Source of the DNA: Clavibacter californiensis
Lineage (GTDB): Bacteria; Actinomycetota; Actinomycetes; Actinomycetales; Microbacteriaceae
DNA: 64,000 nucleotides
NCBI RefSeq assembly: GCF_021952865.1
Contig: NZ_CP040792.1
Location: forward strand, 2,914,001-2,978,000
Direction: 5' to 3'
Part shown: positions 53,987 to 63,317 of the stretch, in pieces
Layout of the letters: each line of letters begins with the position of its first letter
Numbering within the stretch: the stretch's first letter is position 1
Position numbers and translations under genes: made by a program
Notes under the pieces: generated by a model
What the model was told of the DNA's origin: nothing
Database searches by the model: none
What the model saw: only the letters and a program-made list of their open reading frames with translations

Positions 53987-54630
53987 CGACCGATCCCCAG
54001 GCGACCCGGCGGCGGATCCTCACCGCCGCCGGGGTGGTCGCCGCCTCCGCGGCCGTCGTCGCGGGTGCGCTGTCCGCGGTCGGGGCGTGGCCGGTCGCGT
54101 CCGACCTCCCCCGCGACCTCGCGGGCGCCCCGGTGCAGGCCGACGTCCCGGCGCCCGCGGCGGGAGCCGACGCGACCACGTCGGTCGACTCCGGCCTCGG
54201 CCGGTTCCGCGCCCCCTCCGTCGGGCTCGACGTGCCGCTCGGCGCGGTCGACATGATCGGCGGCGTCGTGGATCCCCCGGGCTTCTCCTCCGCGTACCGC
54301 GTGCGCGACCTCGGCGTCGCGCCCGAGGACGCGGGCGCCGGCACGGTCTTCGTCGTGATGCACTCCGTGCGCGGCGGCGGTACCGGCCCCGGCGACCTGC
54401 TGATCGACGACCGGACGGGGAGCGCGCGCATCGCCCCCGGCGCGGTGATCGAGGTCGCGGGCGTCGACTACGCGGTCGGATCCCGCCGCGCCGTGCCCAA
54501 GGGCGACCTCCCCGACGACGCGGAGGTCTGGGCGGACACCCCCGGCCGGCTCGTCATCATCACGTGCCTCCAGCGGCCGGACGGCAGCCCGTCGCGCGAC
54601 GACATGGTCATCGAGGCCACCCGCGCCTGA
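53983..54630 (+). CDS. Sortase family transpeptidase
   Basis: A 215-residue class E/F-like sortase: one N-terminal membrane helix (about residues 14-34), then the sortase barrel with catalytic His127 in VVMHSVRGG and Cys195 in LVIITCLQRPDG, and an Arg a few residues later. The GTG start overlaps the phosphatase stop as GTGA, so the enzyme and its probable substrate form a two-gene module. It would cleave after Thr of a TG-type signal and attach the protein to peptidoglycan precursors. Which class it belongs to needs a phylogeny; the catalytic residues are clear. Confidence 0.87.
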   Translation: MTTDPQATRRRILTAAGVVAASAAVVAGALSAVGAWPVASDLPRDLAGAPVQADVPAPAAGADATTSVDSGLGRFRAPSVGLDVPLGAVDMIGGVVDPPGFSSAYRVRDLGVAPEDAGAGTVFVVMHSVRGGGTGPGDLLIDDRTGSARIAPGAVIEVAGVDYAVGSRRAVPKGDLPDDAEVWADTPGRLVIITCLQRPDGSPSRDDMVIEATRA

Positions 54631-54693
54631 TCCCGGCGGGAGCGCGCGACGGCCGCCGCGGTCGCGCGCTCCCCGCCTCGCTAGCCTCGGATC

Positions 54694-55797
54694 ATGGGGA
54701 TGGACAGCGCACGGCACGAGGTGGCGCGCGCCTGGCACGCGGCCGTCTCCCCCGCCCGGCTCCTCCTCGCCGCGAAGACCGCGCTCGCGGTCGGCATCGC
54801 GTGGGCCGTCGCGCCGTTCGTGCCGGGCGTCGCCAACGAGTACCCCTACTACGCGCCGCTCGGGGCGCTCGTGAGCATGTACCCGACCCTCATGGGATCC
54901 GCGCGCACCGGCCTCCAGACCCTCCTCGGCCTCGCGGCGGGCATCGCCCTCGCGACCGCCGTGATCCTCACGACCGGCCCGTCGTGGTGGTCGATCCCCG
55001 TGATCGTCGGCATCGGCGTGATCCTCTCCGGCTCCGGCTGGTTCGGCGCGGGACGCGAGTACGTGCCCATGGCGGCGCTGTTCGTGCTCATCATCGGCGG
55101 GCAGGACGCCGACCAGTACTCGCTCGGCTACCTCGTGCAGATGGCGGTCGGCGTGGTGACGGGCCTCCTCATCAACGTGCTCGTCGCGCCGCAGCTGTCG
55201 AGCGGGGCCGCGGGCGCGCGGATCAGCGCGTTCCAGCGCGAGGTGGCCGACCGGCTGCGGGACGTCGGCGACGCGGTCGAGGCCGACTCCCCGCCCGCGC
55301 ACGCCGAATGGATCCGCGCGAGCGAGGACCTCGCGGGGACGGCACGTGCCGTGCGGGCCGAGCTCGCGGAGGCCGACGAGAGCCGCAAGGGCAACCCCCG
55401 CGCGCTCGTCGACAAGCGGGACGTGCGCATCGACCACGCCCGGCTCGAGGCGATGGACCAGATCGTGTTCCACGTCCGCGACGTGTCCGCGGCGCTCGCG
55501 GACACCATCTGGCAGGAGCGGGGCGCCCTCGGCCTCGACCACGAGGTCACGGGCCCCATCCGCGACGCGTGCCACGCCGTCGCGGGCGTGCTCGACCTCG
55601 ACGACCCCGACTCCCCCGAGCGCCACCGCGCGATGGGACACGCCGCGCGGCAGGTGCGCCTGCTCGTGGAGGCGGTCGACCGGCGGTCCCAGGAGCTCGG
55701 CCGGGCGATGGGCCCTGGCGTCCTCACGGCCATGCACCTCAGGCGCGTGCTGCACCACCTCGAGCCGGTGGACGCGGCGGAGTCACCGGCGCCGTAG
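54694..55797 (+). CDS. FUSC-family (aromatic acid exporter-like) membrane protein
   Basis: A 367-residue protein with about six N-terminal membrane helices (residues 20-165) containing the FUSC motif YYAPLGALVSMYPTLMGSAR, then a long cytosolic helical domain (residues 175-360). This is half the size of two-module FUSC proteins and would need to dimerise to form a pore. TAGCCT six bases before the ATG at 54694 supports this start. Substrate unknown; relatives export aromatic acids or fusaric acid. Confidence 0.85.
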   Translation: MGMDSARHEVARAWHAAVSPARLLLAAKTALAVGIAWAVAPFVPGVANEYPYYAPLGALVSMYPTLMGSARTGLQTLLGLAAGIALATAVILTTGPSWWSIPVIVGIGVILSGSGWFGAGREYVPMAALFVLIIGGQDADQYSLGYLVQMAVGVVTGLLINVLVAPQLSSGAAGARISAFQREVADRLRDVGDAVEADSPPAHAEWIRASEDLAGTARAVRAELAEADESRKGNPRALVDKRDVRIDHARLEAMDQIVFHVRDVSAALADTIWQERGALGLDHEVTGPIRDACHAVAGVLDLDDPDSPERHRAMGHAARQVRLLVEAVDRRSQELGRAMGPGVLTAMHLRRVLHHLEPVDAAESPAP

Positions 55798-55859
55798 CGC
55801 GGGCTCCGACGCGGACGCGGACGCGGCGCGCGTCTCCCCCGCGCCGGCGTCGCCGCCCG

Positions 55860-56612
55860 TCATGCCGGCGTCAGGTGGACGGTGAACTCCTCCCCGGACG
55901 CGCTCCCGGCGGATCCGGACGGCAGCTCGACCTCCTGGACGGCGAGTCCCGCTCGCGCCGCGGCCGAGGTGATGGACTCGAGGGTCTGCCAGTGGATGAC
56001 CCAGGTCCGCTCGATGCTCTGCACCGGGCCCGTCCGGGGCACCCGCTCGTACCGGACGGTGGTCGCCCGGGTGCGCGTTGCGGGATCGTGCACCTCGGAC
56101 AGCGGGGTGTAGCGGAGCATGTCCCCCGCCGCGTCCACCGACTCGCGAGCCGTCCCCAGCTGCTCCGCCGGGGTCGGCGGCGCGATCCAGAGGGGGATCA
56201 TCACCGTCCCGCCCGGCGCGAGGTGACGCCGGAAGGCCGCCAGGGCACGGACGGCGACCGCGTCGTCGGGCAGGAGCTCGAACGACGGGCCGGCCAGGTA
56301 GATCGCCCCGTAGCGGCGCCCGAGGCTCATGTCCTCCATGCGCCCGACGTGGAGCGACACGCGCAGCCCGCGCCGACGTGCCTCCTGCCGCGCGCGGTCG
56401 ACCATGTCGGCGGACGAGTCGATCCCGTCGACCTCGAGGCCGTCCGCCACGAGATCCAGCAGGGGTTCGCCCGCACCGCAGGCCACCTCGAGCGCGGGTG
56501 CCGCGTGCGCCCGGACGAAGGCGGCGTACCTCGCGGGGTCGAACTCCTCGGACCTCAGCGCCGAGTAGGCCTCGGCGACGAGGCCGGTGTAGAAGTCGGC
56601 GGGATCGGTCAT
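55860..56612 (-). CDS. SAM-dependent methyltransferase
   Basis: A 250-residue class I methyltransferase: ALEVACGAGEPLLDLV (motif I), VDGIDSSADMVDRARQ (acidic residue), YGAIYLAGPSFELLPD, and FRRHLAPGGTVMIPLW. The core resembles small-molecule (ubiquinone/menaquinone type) methyltransferases. Monocistronic; ATG at 56612, with an AGGCAC-type weak ribosome site. Substrate unknown. Confidence 0.87.
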   Translation of the reverse strand: MTDPADFYTGLVAEAYSALRSEEFDPARYAAFVRAHAAPALEVACGAGEPLLDLVADGLEVDGIDSSADMVDRARQEARRRGLRVSLHVGRMEDMSLGRRYGAIYLAGPSFELLPDDAVAVRALAAFRRHLAPGGTVMIPLWIAPPTPAEQLGTARESVDAAGDMLRYTPLSEVHDPATRTRATTVRYERVPRTGPVQSIERTWVIHWQTLESITSAAARAGLAVQEVELPSGSAGSASGEEFTVHLTPA

Positions 56613-56747
56613 GCGCCTGTGCCTCTCGGGCTCGGGGTAAAGAACTCCAGGAGACCACGGCGCCTCCGGATCCGCGACCCCGGATGCGCCGCGGTCCTCA
56701 CCCGTGCGGCCCGCGCCTCCCCGGCCGGAGGACGGCGCGGTCCGAGG

Positions 56748-57713
56748 TCAGCTGGCGCCGGCGCCGACGCAGGTGCCGCGTGGAGCGACCGCGCCGGGCA
56801 CGAGCTCCGCCCGCGCGTCGAACCGCACCGCGACGATGCCCGCGACGATCAGCACCCCGCCCACCAGCTGCAGCGCAGTCAGCTCCTCGCCGAGCAGCAG
56901 CCACGCCCAGGCGCCGGCCGCCGCGACCTCGAGCAGACCCGTGAACGACGCGAGGCGGGATCCGAGCATGCCGCCCGCGGTGATCCCCGCCCCGTACGCG
57001 AGCGCCGTCGCGACGACGCCGACCACGAGCATCGGCACCCACCACGGCACGACGCTGCCCAGCATCACCACGTCGGCGACGGATCCGGTGAACGGCAGGA
57101 TCCCCGTCATGCCCACGAGCGCCAGCAGCACCGCCGCGACGAGCAGCCCCGCGGCCGCGAGCGCCACCGGCGGCAGGCCGTCGGCGCCGCGGGCCGCGAT
57201 CGCGAAGTAGCCGGCGCAGCCGACCATCGCTCCGAGCGCGAACAGGAGGCCGAGGGGATCCAGCGCCCCGCCGCCCGACGGCGACACCACGAGCGCGAGC
57301 CCGCCCGCCGCCGCGACGGATCCGACGAGCACCGGCACCGCGGGCCGTCGGCGGCTCATCGCCCACGCCACCGCCACGAGCAGCAGCGGCGCCATGAACT
57401 CGATGAGGATCGCCGTGCCGACGGGGATCCTCTCGATGGCGGCGAAGTACATGACCTGCGCGCCCGCGACGCCCACGAGGGCCATGCCGAGCACGCGCCG
57501 CCATGCCCGCAGCACGGGTCGCAGATCGCCGCGCAGCTGCACGAGCGCGACGGGCGCGAGGACCAGCCCGCCGACGAGCGCCCGCAGCGCGACCGCGGCG
57601 ACCGGGCTCCACCCGGCCTCGAGCAGCGGCTTCACGAACGCGCCCGAAAGGCCGAATGAGCAGGCGGCCACGACCGCGAGGACGAGTCCGGTGGTCAGGT
57701 GGCGTCGTTCCAT
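56748..57713 (-). CDS. EamA-family (DMT) transporter
   Basis: A 321-residue transporter with ten helices in two EamA halves (GLVLAVVAACSFGLSGAFVK; LLFALGAMVGCAGYFAIAA) and the late motif GSRLASFTGLLEVAAAGAW. It likely exports an amino acid, threonine/homoserine or a similar metabolite. Divergent from the CGNR regulator at 57787, with 73 bases between them, so it is a plausible target. The C-terminal tail is soluble and contains a single Cys. Confidence 0.88.
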   Translation of the reverse strand: MERRHLTTGLVLAVVAACSFGLSGAFVKPLLEAGWSPVAAVALRALVGGLVLAPVALVQLRGDLRPVLRAWRRVLGMALVGVAGAQVMYFAAIERIPVGTAILIEFMAPLLLVAVAWAMSRRRPAVPVLVGSVAAAGGLALVVSPSGGGALDPLGLLFALGAMVGCAGYFAIAARGADGLPPVALAAAGLLVAAVLLALVGMTGILPFTGSVADVVMLGSVVPWWVPMLVVGVVATALAYGAGITAGGMLGSRLASFTGLLEVAAAGAWAWLLLGEELTALQLVGGVLIVAGIVAVRFDARAELVPGAVAPRGTCVGAGAS

Positions 57714-57786
57714 GGTGCGCTCGTCTCGTCAGGGGCCATGCGGCCTACGGTCCTGACGTTAGACTCGTCGCGGATAAGGAGTCAAC

Positions 57787-58347
57787 TTGCTTTTCACCCC
57801 TGACACCGAGGACGTGCTGACGTTCGACGCCGTGATCCTCAACACGGCCCCGCGTGCCACCCGCTCCGGCGACGACCTGCTGGCGACCCCCGAGCAGCTC
57901 GCCGACCTGATGACCCGCAGCGGCTTCTCCGGCCGCTTCGACCGCGACGAGCGCGAGCTGCGCGAGGTGCACCGCGCCCGTGCGCGCCTCCGGGAGCTCT
58001 GGGGCCTCGACCGCGACGCCATGGTGGATCCCGTCAACGAGCTGCTCGCCCGTCACCACGCGGCACCGCGGCTCGTCCGGCACGACGCCCTTGACTGGCA
58101 CCTGCACGCGACGCCGGAGGACGCGCCGCTCGCCGACCGGATCCTCGTGGAGGCCGCCATGGCCCTCGTCGACGTCGTGCGATCCGATGCCACCGACCGC
58201 CTGCGCGCGTGCGCCGCCGACGACTGCGACGGCGTGCTCGTCGACCTCTCCCGCAACGGCTCGAAGCGGTTCTGCAGCGTGCGCTGCGGCAACCGGATGA
58301 ACATGGTCGCGTTCCGGGAGCGCCGCGCGGCGGATCCCGTCGGCTAG
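57787..58347 (+). CDS. CGNR zinc-finger (ABATE domain) transcription factor
   Basis: A 186-residue regulator: N-terminal ABATE domain ([15 protein letters not shown]-like region, [18 protein letters not shown]) and CGNR finger from [15 protein letters not shown] to [19 protein letters not shown]. It starts with a rare TTG at 57787 with the ribosome site AAGGAG eight bases upstream and TTAGACT near 57760-57766 as its -10 box. Likely controls the divergent EamA transporter. Paralogue of 30696-31199. Confidence 0.88.
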   Translation: MLFTPDTEDVLTFDAVILNTAPRATRSGDDLLATPEQLADLMTRSGFSGRFDRDERELREVHRARARLRELWGLDRDAMVDPVNELLARHHAAPRLVRHDALDWHLHATPEDAPLADRILVEAAMALVDVVRSDATDRLRACAADDCDGVLVDLSRNGSKRFCSVRCGNRMNMVAFRERRAADPVG

Positions 58348-58366
58348 GCGCGGGCCCGGGCCTGCG

Positions 58367-59182
58367 TCACCTCGCCTGCAGCGCCGCCTGGTACAGGTCG
58401 CGCTTGCCGAGGCCGGTCGCCTCGGCGATGGTGCCGGCCGCGTCCTTCAGGCGCGCGCCGTCGTCCACGAGCTCGAGCACCTGGGTCACGCCGGTCGCGA
58501 GGTCGACCTCGAGCGCCGCGGCGCCCTCCGCGACCACGACGATCTCGCCGCGCACTCCCTCGGCGGCCCAGGCGGCGAGCTCGGCGGCGGATCCGCGGCG
58601 CACCTCCTCGTACAGCTTCGTGAGCTCCCGGCACACGACGAGCCGGCGATCCGGGCCCCACTCGGCGACGACGTCCTCGAGCGACGCCTGCAGCCGGTTC
58701 GGCGACTCGAAGAAGACCATGGTGCGGCGCTCGCGCACGAGCTCGCGGAGCACGCGGCGCCGGTCGCCGCCCTTGCGCGGCAGGAACCCCTCGAACGTGA
58801 AGCGGTCGGTGGGGAGGCCGGACACGGCGAGCGCGCTGAGCACGGCGCTCGGGCCGGGGATCACGGTGACGCGGACGCCCGCCGCGGCCGCCGCCTCCAC
58901 CAGGTGGAAGCCGGGGTCGGAGATCGCCGGCATGCCGGCGTCGGAGAGCACGAGCACGTCGGTCTCGCGCGCGAGCTCGACGAGGTCGGCGGAGCGCTCC
59001 TGCTCGTTGTGGTCGTGCAGCGCGATGAGCCGCGGCCGGTTCTCGACGCCGAGCGCCGTGAGCAGGCGGATGGTGGTGCGGGTGTCCTCGGCGGCGACGA
59101 CCGTGGCGGAGGACAGCGCCTCCACGAGCCGCCGCGACGCGTCGCCCAGGTTGCCGATGGGGGTCGCGCCGAGGATGATCAC
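58367..59182 (-). CDS. rsmI: 16S rRNA (cytidine1402-2'-O)-methyltransferase
   Basis: A 271-residue tetrapyrrole-methylase-fold enzyme that 2'-O-methylates C1402 of 16S rRNA. Motifs: [48 protein letters not shown] and [15 protein letters not shown] at 59182 overlaps the stop of the small membrane gene as GTGA; GATGAT lies six bases upstream. In many actinobacteria it is divergent from the mannosyltransferase gene pmt; here four extra genes separate them. Confidence 0.96.
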   Translation of the reverse strand: MIILGATPIGNLGDASRRLVEALSSATVVAAEDTRTTIRLLTALGVENRPRLIALHDHNEQERSADLVELARETDVLVLSDAGMPAISDPGFHLVEAAAAAGVRVTVIPGPSAVLSALAVSGLPTDRFTFEGFLPRKGGDRRRVLRELVRERRTMVFFESPNRLQASLEDVVAEWGPDRRLVVCRELTKLYEEVRRGSAAELAAWAAEGVRGEIVVVAEGAAALEVDLATGVTQVLELVDDGARLKDAAGTIAEATGLGKRDLYQAALQAR

Positions 59183-59505
59183 CGGTCGATCATCCCATCC
59201 GGGGCGGAGCGGTCCGGGCCGCTCCCGTCCGGGTCAGGCAGGCCGGAGCGGTCTCCGACGTGGGGAGGATCGTCGACCTCGGCATCGCCCGGGTCGCTCC
59301 AGCCGCGGATGGCGTTCGCGATCCCCATGCCGATCACGACGAGGCCGATGGGCACGCCCAGGAGGACGATCGTCGAACCGCGCCCGGCTGCGCTGATCTC
59401 GCCGAAGGCGCCCGTGAGGCCGAGCACCGAGACGACGCACAGGCCGACCCCCAGGATCACGAGCCCGAAGGTCTCGCGCCCGCGCGATCTGCTCCGCAGG
59501 AACAT
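59179..59505 (-). CDS. Small membrane protein preceding rsmI
   Basis: A 108-residue protein with two hydrophobic helices (about residues 12-35 and 42-65) and an acidic, Pro/Gly/Asp-rich C-terminal tail. It overlaps the rsmI start by four bases. No family recognised. ATG at 59505 preceded by TCGGATG without a clear ribosome site, so the start is uncertain. Confidence 0.68.
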   Translation of the reverse strand: MFLRSRSRGRETFGLVILGVGLCVVSVLGLTGAFGEISAAGRGSTIVLLGVPIGLVVIGMGIANAIRGWSDPGDAEVDDPPHVGDRSGLPDPDGSGPDRSAPDGMIDR

Positions 59506-59710
59506 CCGACCTCCCCATGACGGCGGGGCAGCGCGACCGCGCCGACCACTCCCCCGAGTCAACCGCATCGCGACACTCCCGACGCGCGCCCGGCGCCCGC
59601 GGCGGTGGCCGCACGGCGCACCCGCATCCTGCGTACGCTCGTCACAGCGGCCCGGCGGGCCGACGCTGCCCGGATCGGGCACGACGCACCACCATCCCCG
59701 AGGAGCACCA

Positions 59711-61957
59711 GTGGACGACGCCATCGAGACGAACGCGATCCCCGAGCCGGAGCCCACGGAGATCACCTACGACGAGGAGCGCTTCCCGGCCCGCCCCGCC
59801 CGTCTCCGCGCCCGTCCGCAGCTGCGCGCGAGCGGGATCCGCCGCTCGTCGAACGACCCGCGCGCAGCGGACGCGTCGAACCCCTCCTACGTCGAGTGGC
59901 TCCGCCGCCAGTCGATGCTCGGCGACGCCGACGTGCTGAGCCGCGGCCTCTCCGGATCGCCCAGCATGTGGTCGAACCCGTACGCCCGGCCGGACGCGCG
60001 ACGCGCCATCGACACCGCGTCCGTCTGGTTCACCGCCTACCCGATCTCGCTCATCACGAAGGAGGGCGAGTCGTACCTCGGCGCGCTCGGCGACCCGCAG
60101 CTGTGGGAGATCTTCCAGTCGATCGGCATCGAGGCAGTCCACACCGGCCCCGTGAAGCTCGCCGGCGGCATCACCGAGTGGTCGCAGACCGCGAGCGTCG
60201 ACGGCCACTTCGACCGCATCAGCACCCAGATCGACGCCGCCTTCGGCACGGAGGACGAGTTCCGCCGCCTCACCGAGGTCGCCGACCAGCACGGCGGCAG
60301 CGTCATCGACGACATCGTGCCCGGCCACACCGGCAAGGGCGCCGACTTCCGCCTCGCGGAGATGGGCTACAAGGACTTCCCCGGGATCTACCACATGGTC
60401 GAGATCCCGGAGGAGGACTGGGGCCTCCTGCCCGACGTGCTCCCGGGGCGCGACGCCGTGAACCTCGACGTGGTCGCCGAGCAGGCGCTCGCCGACCAGG
60501 GCTACATCATCGGCCGCCTGCAGCGCGTGATCTTCTACGCGCCCGGCGTCAAGGAGACCAACTGGAGCGCGACCGCGCCCGTGCTCGGCGTCGACGGCCG
60601 CACCCGTCGCTGGGTCTACCTGCACTACTTCAAGCAGGGCCAGCCCTCCATCAACTGGCTCGACCCCACGTTCGCCGGCATGCGCATGGTCATCGGCGAC
60701 GCGCTGCACTCGCTCGGCGACCTCGGCGCGAGCGCGCTGCGGCTCGACGCGAACGGCTTCCTCGGCGTGGAGAAGAGCGTCGAGGGTCCGGCCTGGTCCG
60801 AGGGCCACCCGCTCTCGGAGGCCGCGAACCACCTCATCGCGAGCATGGTGCGGAAGGTCGGCGGGTTCTCCTTCCAGGAGCTGAACCTCACGATGGAGGA
60901 CATCCGCGACACCGGCCGCGTCGGCGCCGACCTCTCCTACGACTTCATCAACCGGCCCGCGTACCAGCACGCGCTCGCCACCGGCGACACCGAGTTCCTG
61001 CGCCTCACGCTCCGCACCTCGCTCGAGGTCGGCGTCGAGCCCGTGACCCTCGTGCACGCGCTGCAGAACCACGACGAGCTCACCTACGAGCTCGTGCACT
61101 GGGCGACCGAGCACTGCGCGGACGTGTTCCCGTTCCGCGGCGACGAGATGACCGGGGCGGACCTCGCGGAGACGATCCGCGGCGATCTGCTCGAGGAGCT
61201 CACGGGCGAGAGCGCCGACTACAACCACGTGTTCACGACGAACGGCATCGCCTGCACCACGGCGTCCGTCATCGCGGCCGCGCAGGGCTTCACCACGCTC
61301 GACGCGATCGGGGACGACGACGTGGCCGGCATCCGGGCCGCGCACCTCCTGCTCGCGAAGTTCAACGCGTGGCAGCCGGGCGTCTTCGCGCTCTCCGCGT
61401 GGGACCTGCTCGGCGTGCTGCCGCTGCAGGCGTCGCAGGTGGCCGACCTCATCGAGGGCGGCGACACCCGCTGGGTCCACCGCGGCGGGCACGACCTGCT
61501 CGACGCGGCGCCCGAGGCGACCGGATCCGGATCCGGCATGCCCCGCGGCCGCTCGCTCTACGGATCGCTGCCCGCGCAGGTCGGCGACCCGTCGTCGTTC
61601 GTCTCCGGGCTCCGCAGCGTGCTCGAGGTGCGCGAGCGCTTCGACGTCGCGCTCGGCACGCAGGTCGACGTCCCGGACGTGGGCCACCCCGGCATGCTCG
61701 TGATGGTGCACCGGCTCGACAACGGCGACCCGGAGGCCGACGCCCGCCTGCAGCTCACGGTGCTGAACTTCACGGGCGAGGCGATCCTCGCGACCGTCCG
61801 CTCCGAGGAGCTCCCCGCCCGCCGCGTCGTCCGCGACGCGACGACGGGCGAGGAGGTCGGCACGGTCGACGACCTGTCGAGCTTCCCCGTTCAGCTCGAG
61901 CCCTACGCGGGCCTGTTCCTGCTGCTCGACGAGGAGCAGGAGGCCGAGGAGGCCTAG
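59711..61957 (+). CDS. GH13 alpha-glucan enzyme, trehalose synthase-like
   Basis: A 748-residue glycoside hydrolase family 13 protein. Catalytic residues sit in the expected order: nucleophile Asp346 (ALRLDANGF), acid/base Glu390 (FSFQELNLT) and Asp455 ([10 protein letters not shown]). Domain B contains [14 protein letters not shown]. Residues 620-748 form the C-terminal beta domain. The overall layout matches the maltose-glucosyltransferase / trehalose synthase branch, but region II reads RLDAN rather than RLDAV, and about 100 N-terminal residues are extra. Substrate (maltose, trehalose or a glucan) is inferred. GTG with CGAGGAGCACCA as ribosome site; monocistronic. Confidence 0.88.
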   Translation: MDDAIETNAIPEPEPTEITYDEERFPARPARLRARPQLRASGIRRSSNDPRAADASNPSYVEWLRRQSMLGDADVLSRGLSGSPSMWSNPYARPDARRAIDTASVWFTAYPISLITKEGESYLGALGDPQLWEIFQSIGIEAVHTGPVKLAGGITEWSQTASVDGHFDRISTQIDAAFGTEDEFRRLTEVADQHGGSVIDDIVPGHTGKGADFRLAEMGYKDFPGIYHMVEIPEEDWGLLPDVLPGRDAVNLDVVAEQALADQGYIIGRLQRVIFYAPGVKETNWSATAPVLGVDGRTRRWVYLHYFKQGQPSINWLDPTFAGMRMVIGDALHSLGDLGASALRLDANGFLGVEKSVEGPAWSEGHPLSEAANHLIASMVRKVGGFSFQELNLTMEDIRDTGRVGADLSYDFINRPAYQHALATGDTEFLRLTLRTSLEVGVEPVTLVHALQNHDELTYELVHWATEHCADVFPFRGDEMTGADLAETIRGDLLEELTGESADYNHVFTTNGIACTTASVIAAAQGFTTLDAIGDDDVAGIRAAHLLLAKFNAWQPGVFALSAWDLLGVLPLQASQVADLIEGGDTRWVHRGGHDLLDAAPEATGSGSGMPRGRSLYGSLPAQVGDPSSFVSGLRSVLEVRERFDVALGTQVDVPDVGHPGMLVMVHRLDNGDPEADARLQLTVLNFTGEAILATVRSEELPARRVVRDATTGEEVGTVDDLSSFPVQLEPYAGLFLLLDEEQEAEEA

Positions 61958-61997
61958 GCCGCCCCGCCTCCGGGCCGCGCGACCGGCGGCCGGCGGA

Positions 61998-62534
61998 TCA
62001 GCACCACGCTTCGAGGGCGACGTCGCGGATCCGCCGGTCGCGGATGTCCGCCCACTCCACGGCGATCCGCGGCGCCGCGATCGGGTGTCGCACGAGGTCG
62101 ACGACGCGGTTCGTGAGGAGCCGCGGCGTCACGCAGCCGGACGCGAGGATCCCCGTCACGGCGACGTCCACGCCCCGCGTGCGCTCGAGCCCCGCGTGCG
62201 TGCGCACCACCCAGGCGTCGAGCGCACGGAGGTCGGGCCGGATCGCCCCGACGCGCCCGCCGACCACGACCACCAGGTGCCGCAGCTCCGGCAGGTGATC
62301 CGGCACCCTCACGGCACGCAGGCACCGGGCGGCGGCGTGGACCCCGCGGATCCCGCCGGCCTGGGCATCGACGCCCACGACGATCGCGCGGACGGGACGC
62401 GGATCCTCCTCGTCCCGGCCGTCGAGCGCGGCGCGCAGGTCGGCGAGCGCCGGGATGGCGTCGCCCGCGAATGCGATGCGCGGCGTCCGCGCCCGGCTGC
62501 CGCCGGCGGACGGGTCGACGAGCGGCGCGCGCAT
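61998..62534 (-). CDS. Hypothetical protein (second gene of an unknown pair)
   Basis: A 178-residue protein I do not recognise. A middle strand-rich portion (RAIVVGVDAQAGG, LRHLVVVVGGRVG, VDVAVTGILASGC) suggests an alpha/beta fold, with two cysteines near the end. It starts one base after the stop of the 63.0-kb gene (gap of one base), so they form an operon. It has no signal peptide or membrane helix. Confidence 0.65.
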   Translation of the reverse strand: MRAPLVDPSAGGSRARTPRIAFAGDAIPALADLRAALDGRDEEDPRPVRAIVVGVDAQAGGIRGVHAAARCLRAVRVPDHLPELRHLVVVVGGRVGAIRPDLRALDAWVVRTHAGLERTRGVDVAVTGILASGCVTPRLLTNRVVDLVRHPIAAPRIAVEWADIRDRRIRDVALEAWC

Positions 62535-62535
62535 C

Positions 62536-63087
62536 TCAGTGCCTCCTCCGGCGACGCGGCGGCACGCGGCGCTCCCCCGCGCCGCGGCCGCCTCGGACGA
62601 GCCCCGTCCCCACGGGGCGCCCGCTCAGCCGCACGTCGTGCAGGGCGGGCGATCCCCCGCACGGCACGACGACGAGGTCCCCCGCGGCCAGGTCGTCGGG
62701 CAGCGCGACCGCGGCCGTCCCCGACGTCGGCGCGGCCGCGACGATCCGGGCCAGCGACCGGCCGCCGTCCGCCCGGCCGAGGACGCGCGTCTCCGCCCAG
62801 CGCGCGTCCACGCCGTCGAGGTGCCCGTCGACGCACACGACGCGCTCCCCGACGGGGCCCGCGAGGACGGCCGTCACCGCCACGACGACGAGCGCGCCGC
62901 AGCCGTCCCCGTCGCCACGGATCCCCACGGCATCGCCGGAGTGGACGCACGGGGTCCCGCACACCTCCACGAGCCGCCGCATCGAGACCCCGGCGACCAC
63001 GACGTCGTCGAGCGCGGCGGGCGCGGCCGGCGCGGTCGCGGCCGGTGCATCCGCGCGCGGCGGCGCGACCGCCTCGAGGAGGCTCAT
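62536..63087 (-). CDS. Hypothetical protein (first gene of an unknown pair)
   Basis: A 183-residue protein starting MSLLEAVAPPRA with GTG-free ATG at 63087; an alternative ATG at 63210 would add 41 basic residues rich in Arg/Pro that look non-native. Three cysteines (GTPCVHSG, GDGCGALV, VVCVDG) and a hydrophobic strand LVVVAVTAVLAGP are visible; the C-terminus is Arg-rich (RRVPPRRRRRH). No family recognised. Operon with the following 178-residue protein; divergent from the mannosyltransferase gene. Confidence 0.6.
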   Translation of the reverse strand: MSLLEAVAPPRADAPAATAPAAPAALDDVVVAGVSMRRLVEVCGTPCVHSGDAVGIRGDGDGCGALVVVAVTAVLAGPVGERVVCVDGHLDGVDARWAETRVLGRADGGRSLARIVAAAPTSGTAAVALPDDLAAGDLVVVPCGGSPALHDVRLSGRPVGTGLVRGGRGAGERRVPPRRRRRH

Positions 63088-63317
63088 CGCCGCACCCCCG
63101 CCGGGCGAGCGAGCACGGGAGGGACGGGGACGGGGACGGGAGGCACGCGGCACGGGAAGGGCATGCGCCCAGTCCACCGCCGCGCGGATCCCGGCCGCGA
63201 GCCCGCTCACGACACCCCTACGGCTCCCGCCGGGAACCTCACGGGGTCCCGACGCGACCGGGATCCCCGGAGCGTCCGCGGCCCGGGCGTCCGCGCACGT
63301 GCATGCGATGATGAGCC

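Noticed and set aside
54087-57659. A very long open frame of about 1,190 codons on the plus strand
   Set aside because: It crosses real genes on both strands, is extremely rich in Arg, Gly and Pro, and has no domain. Such shadow frames are expected at 73% GC.
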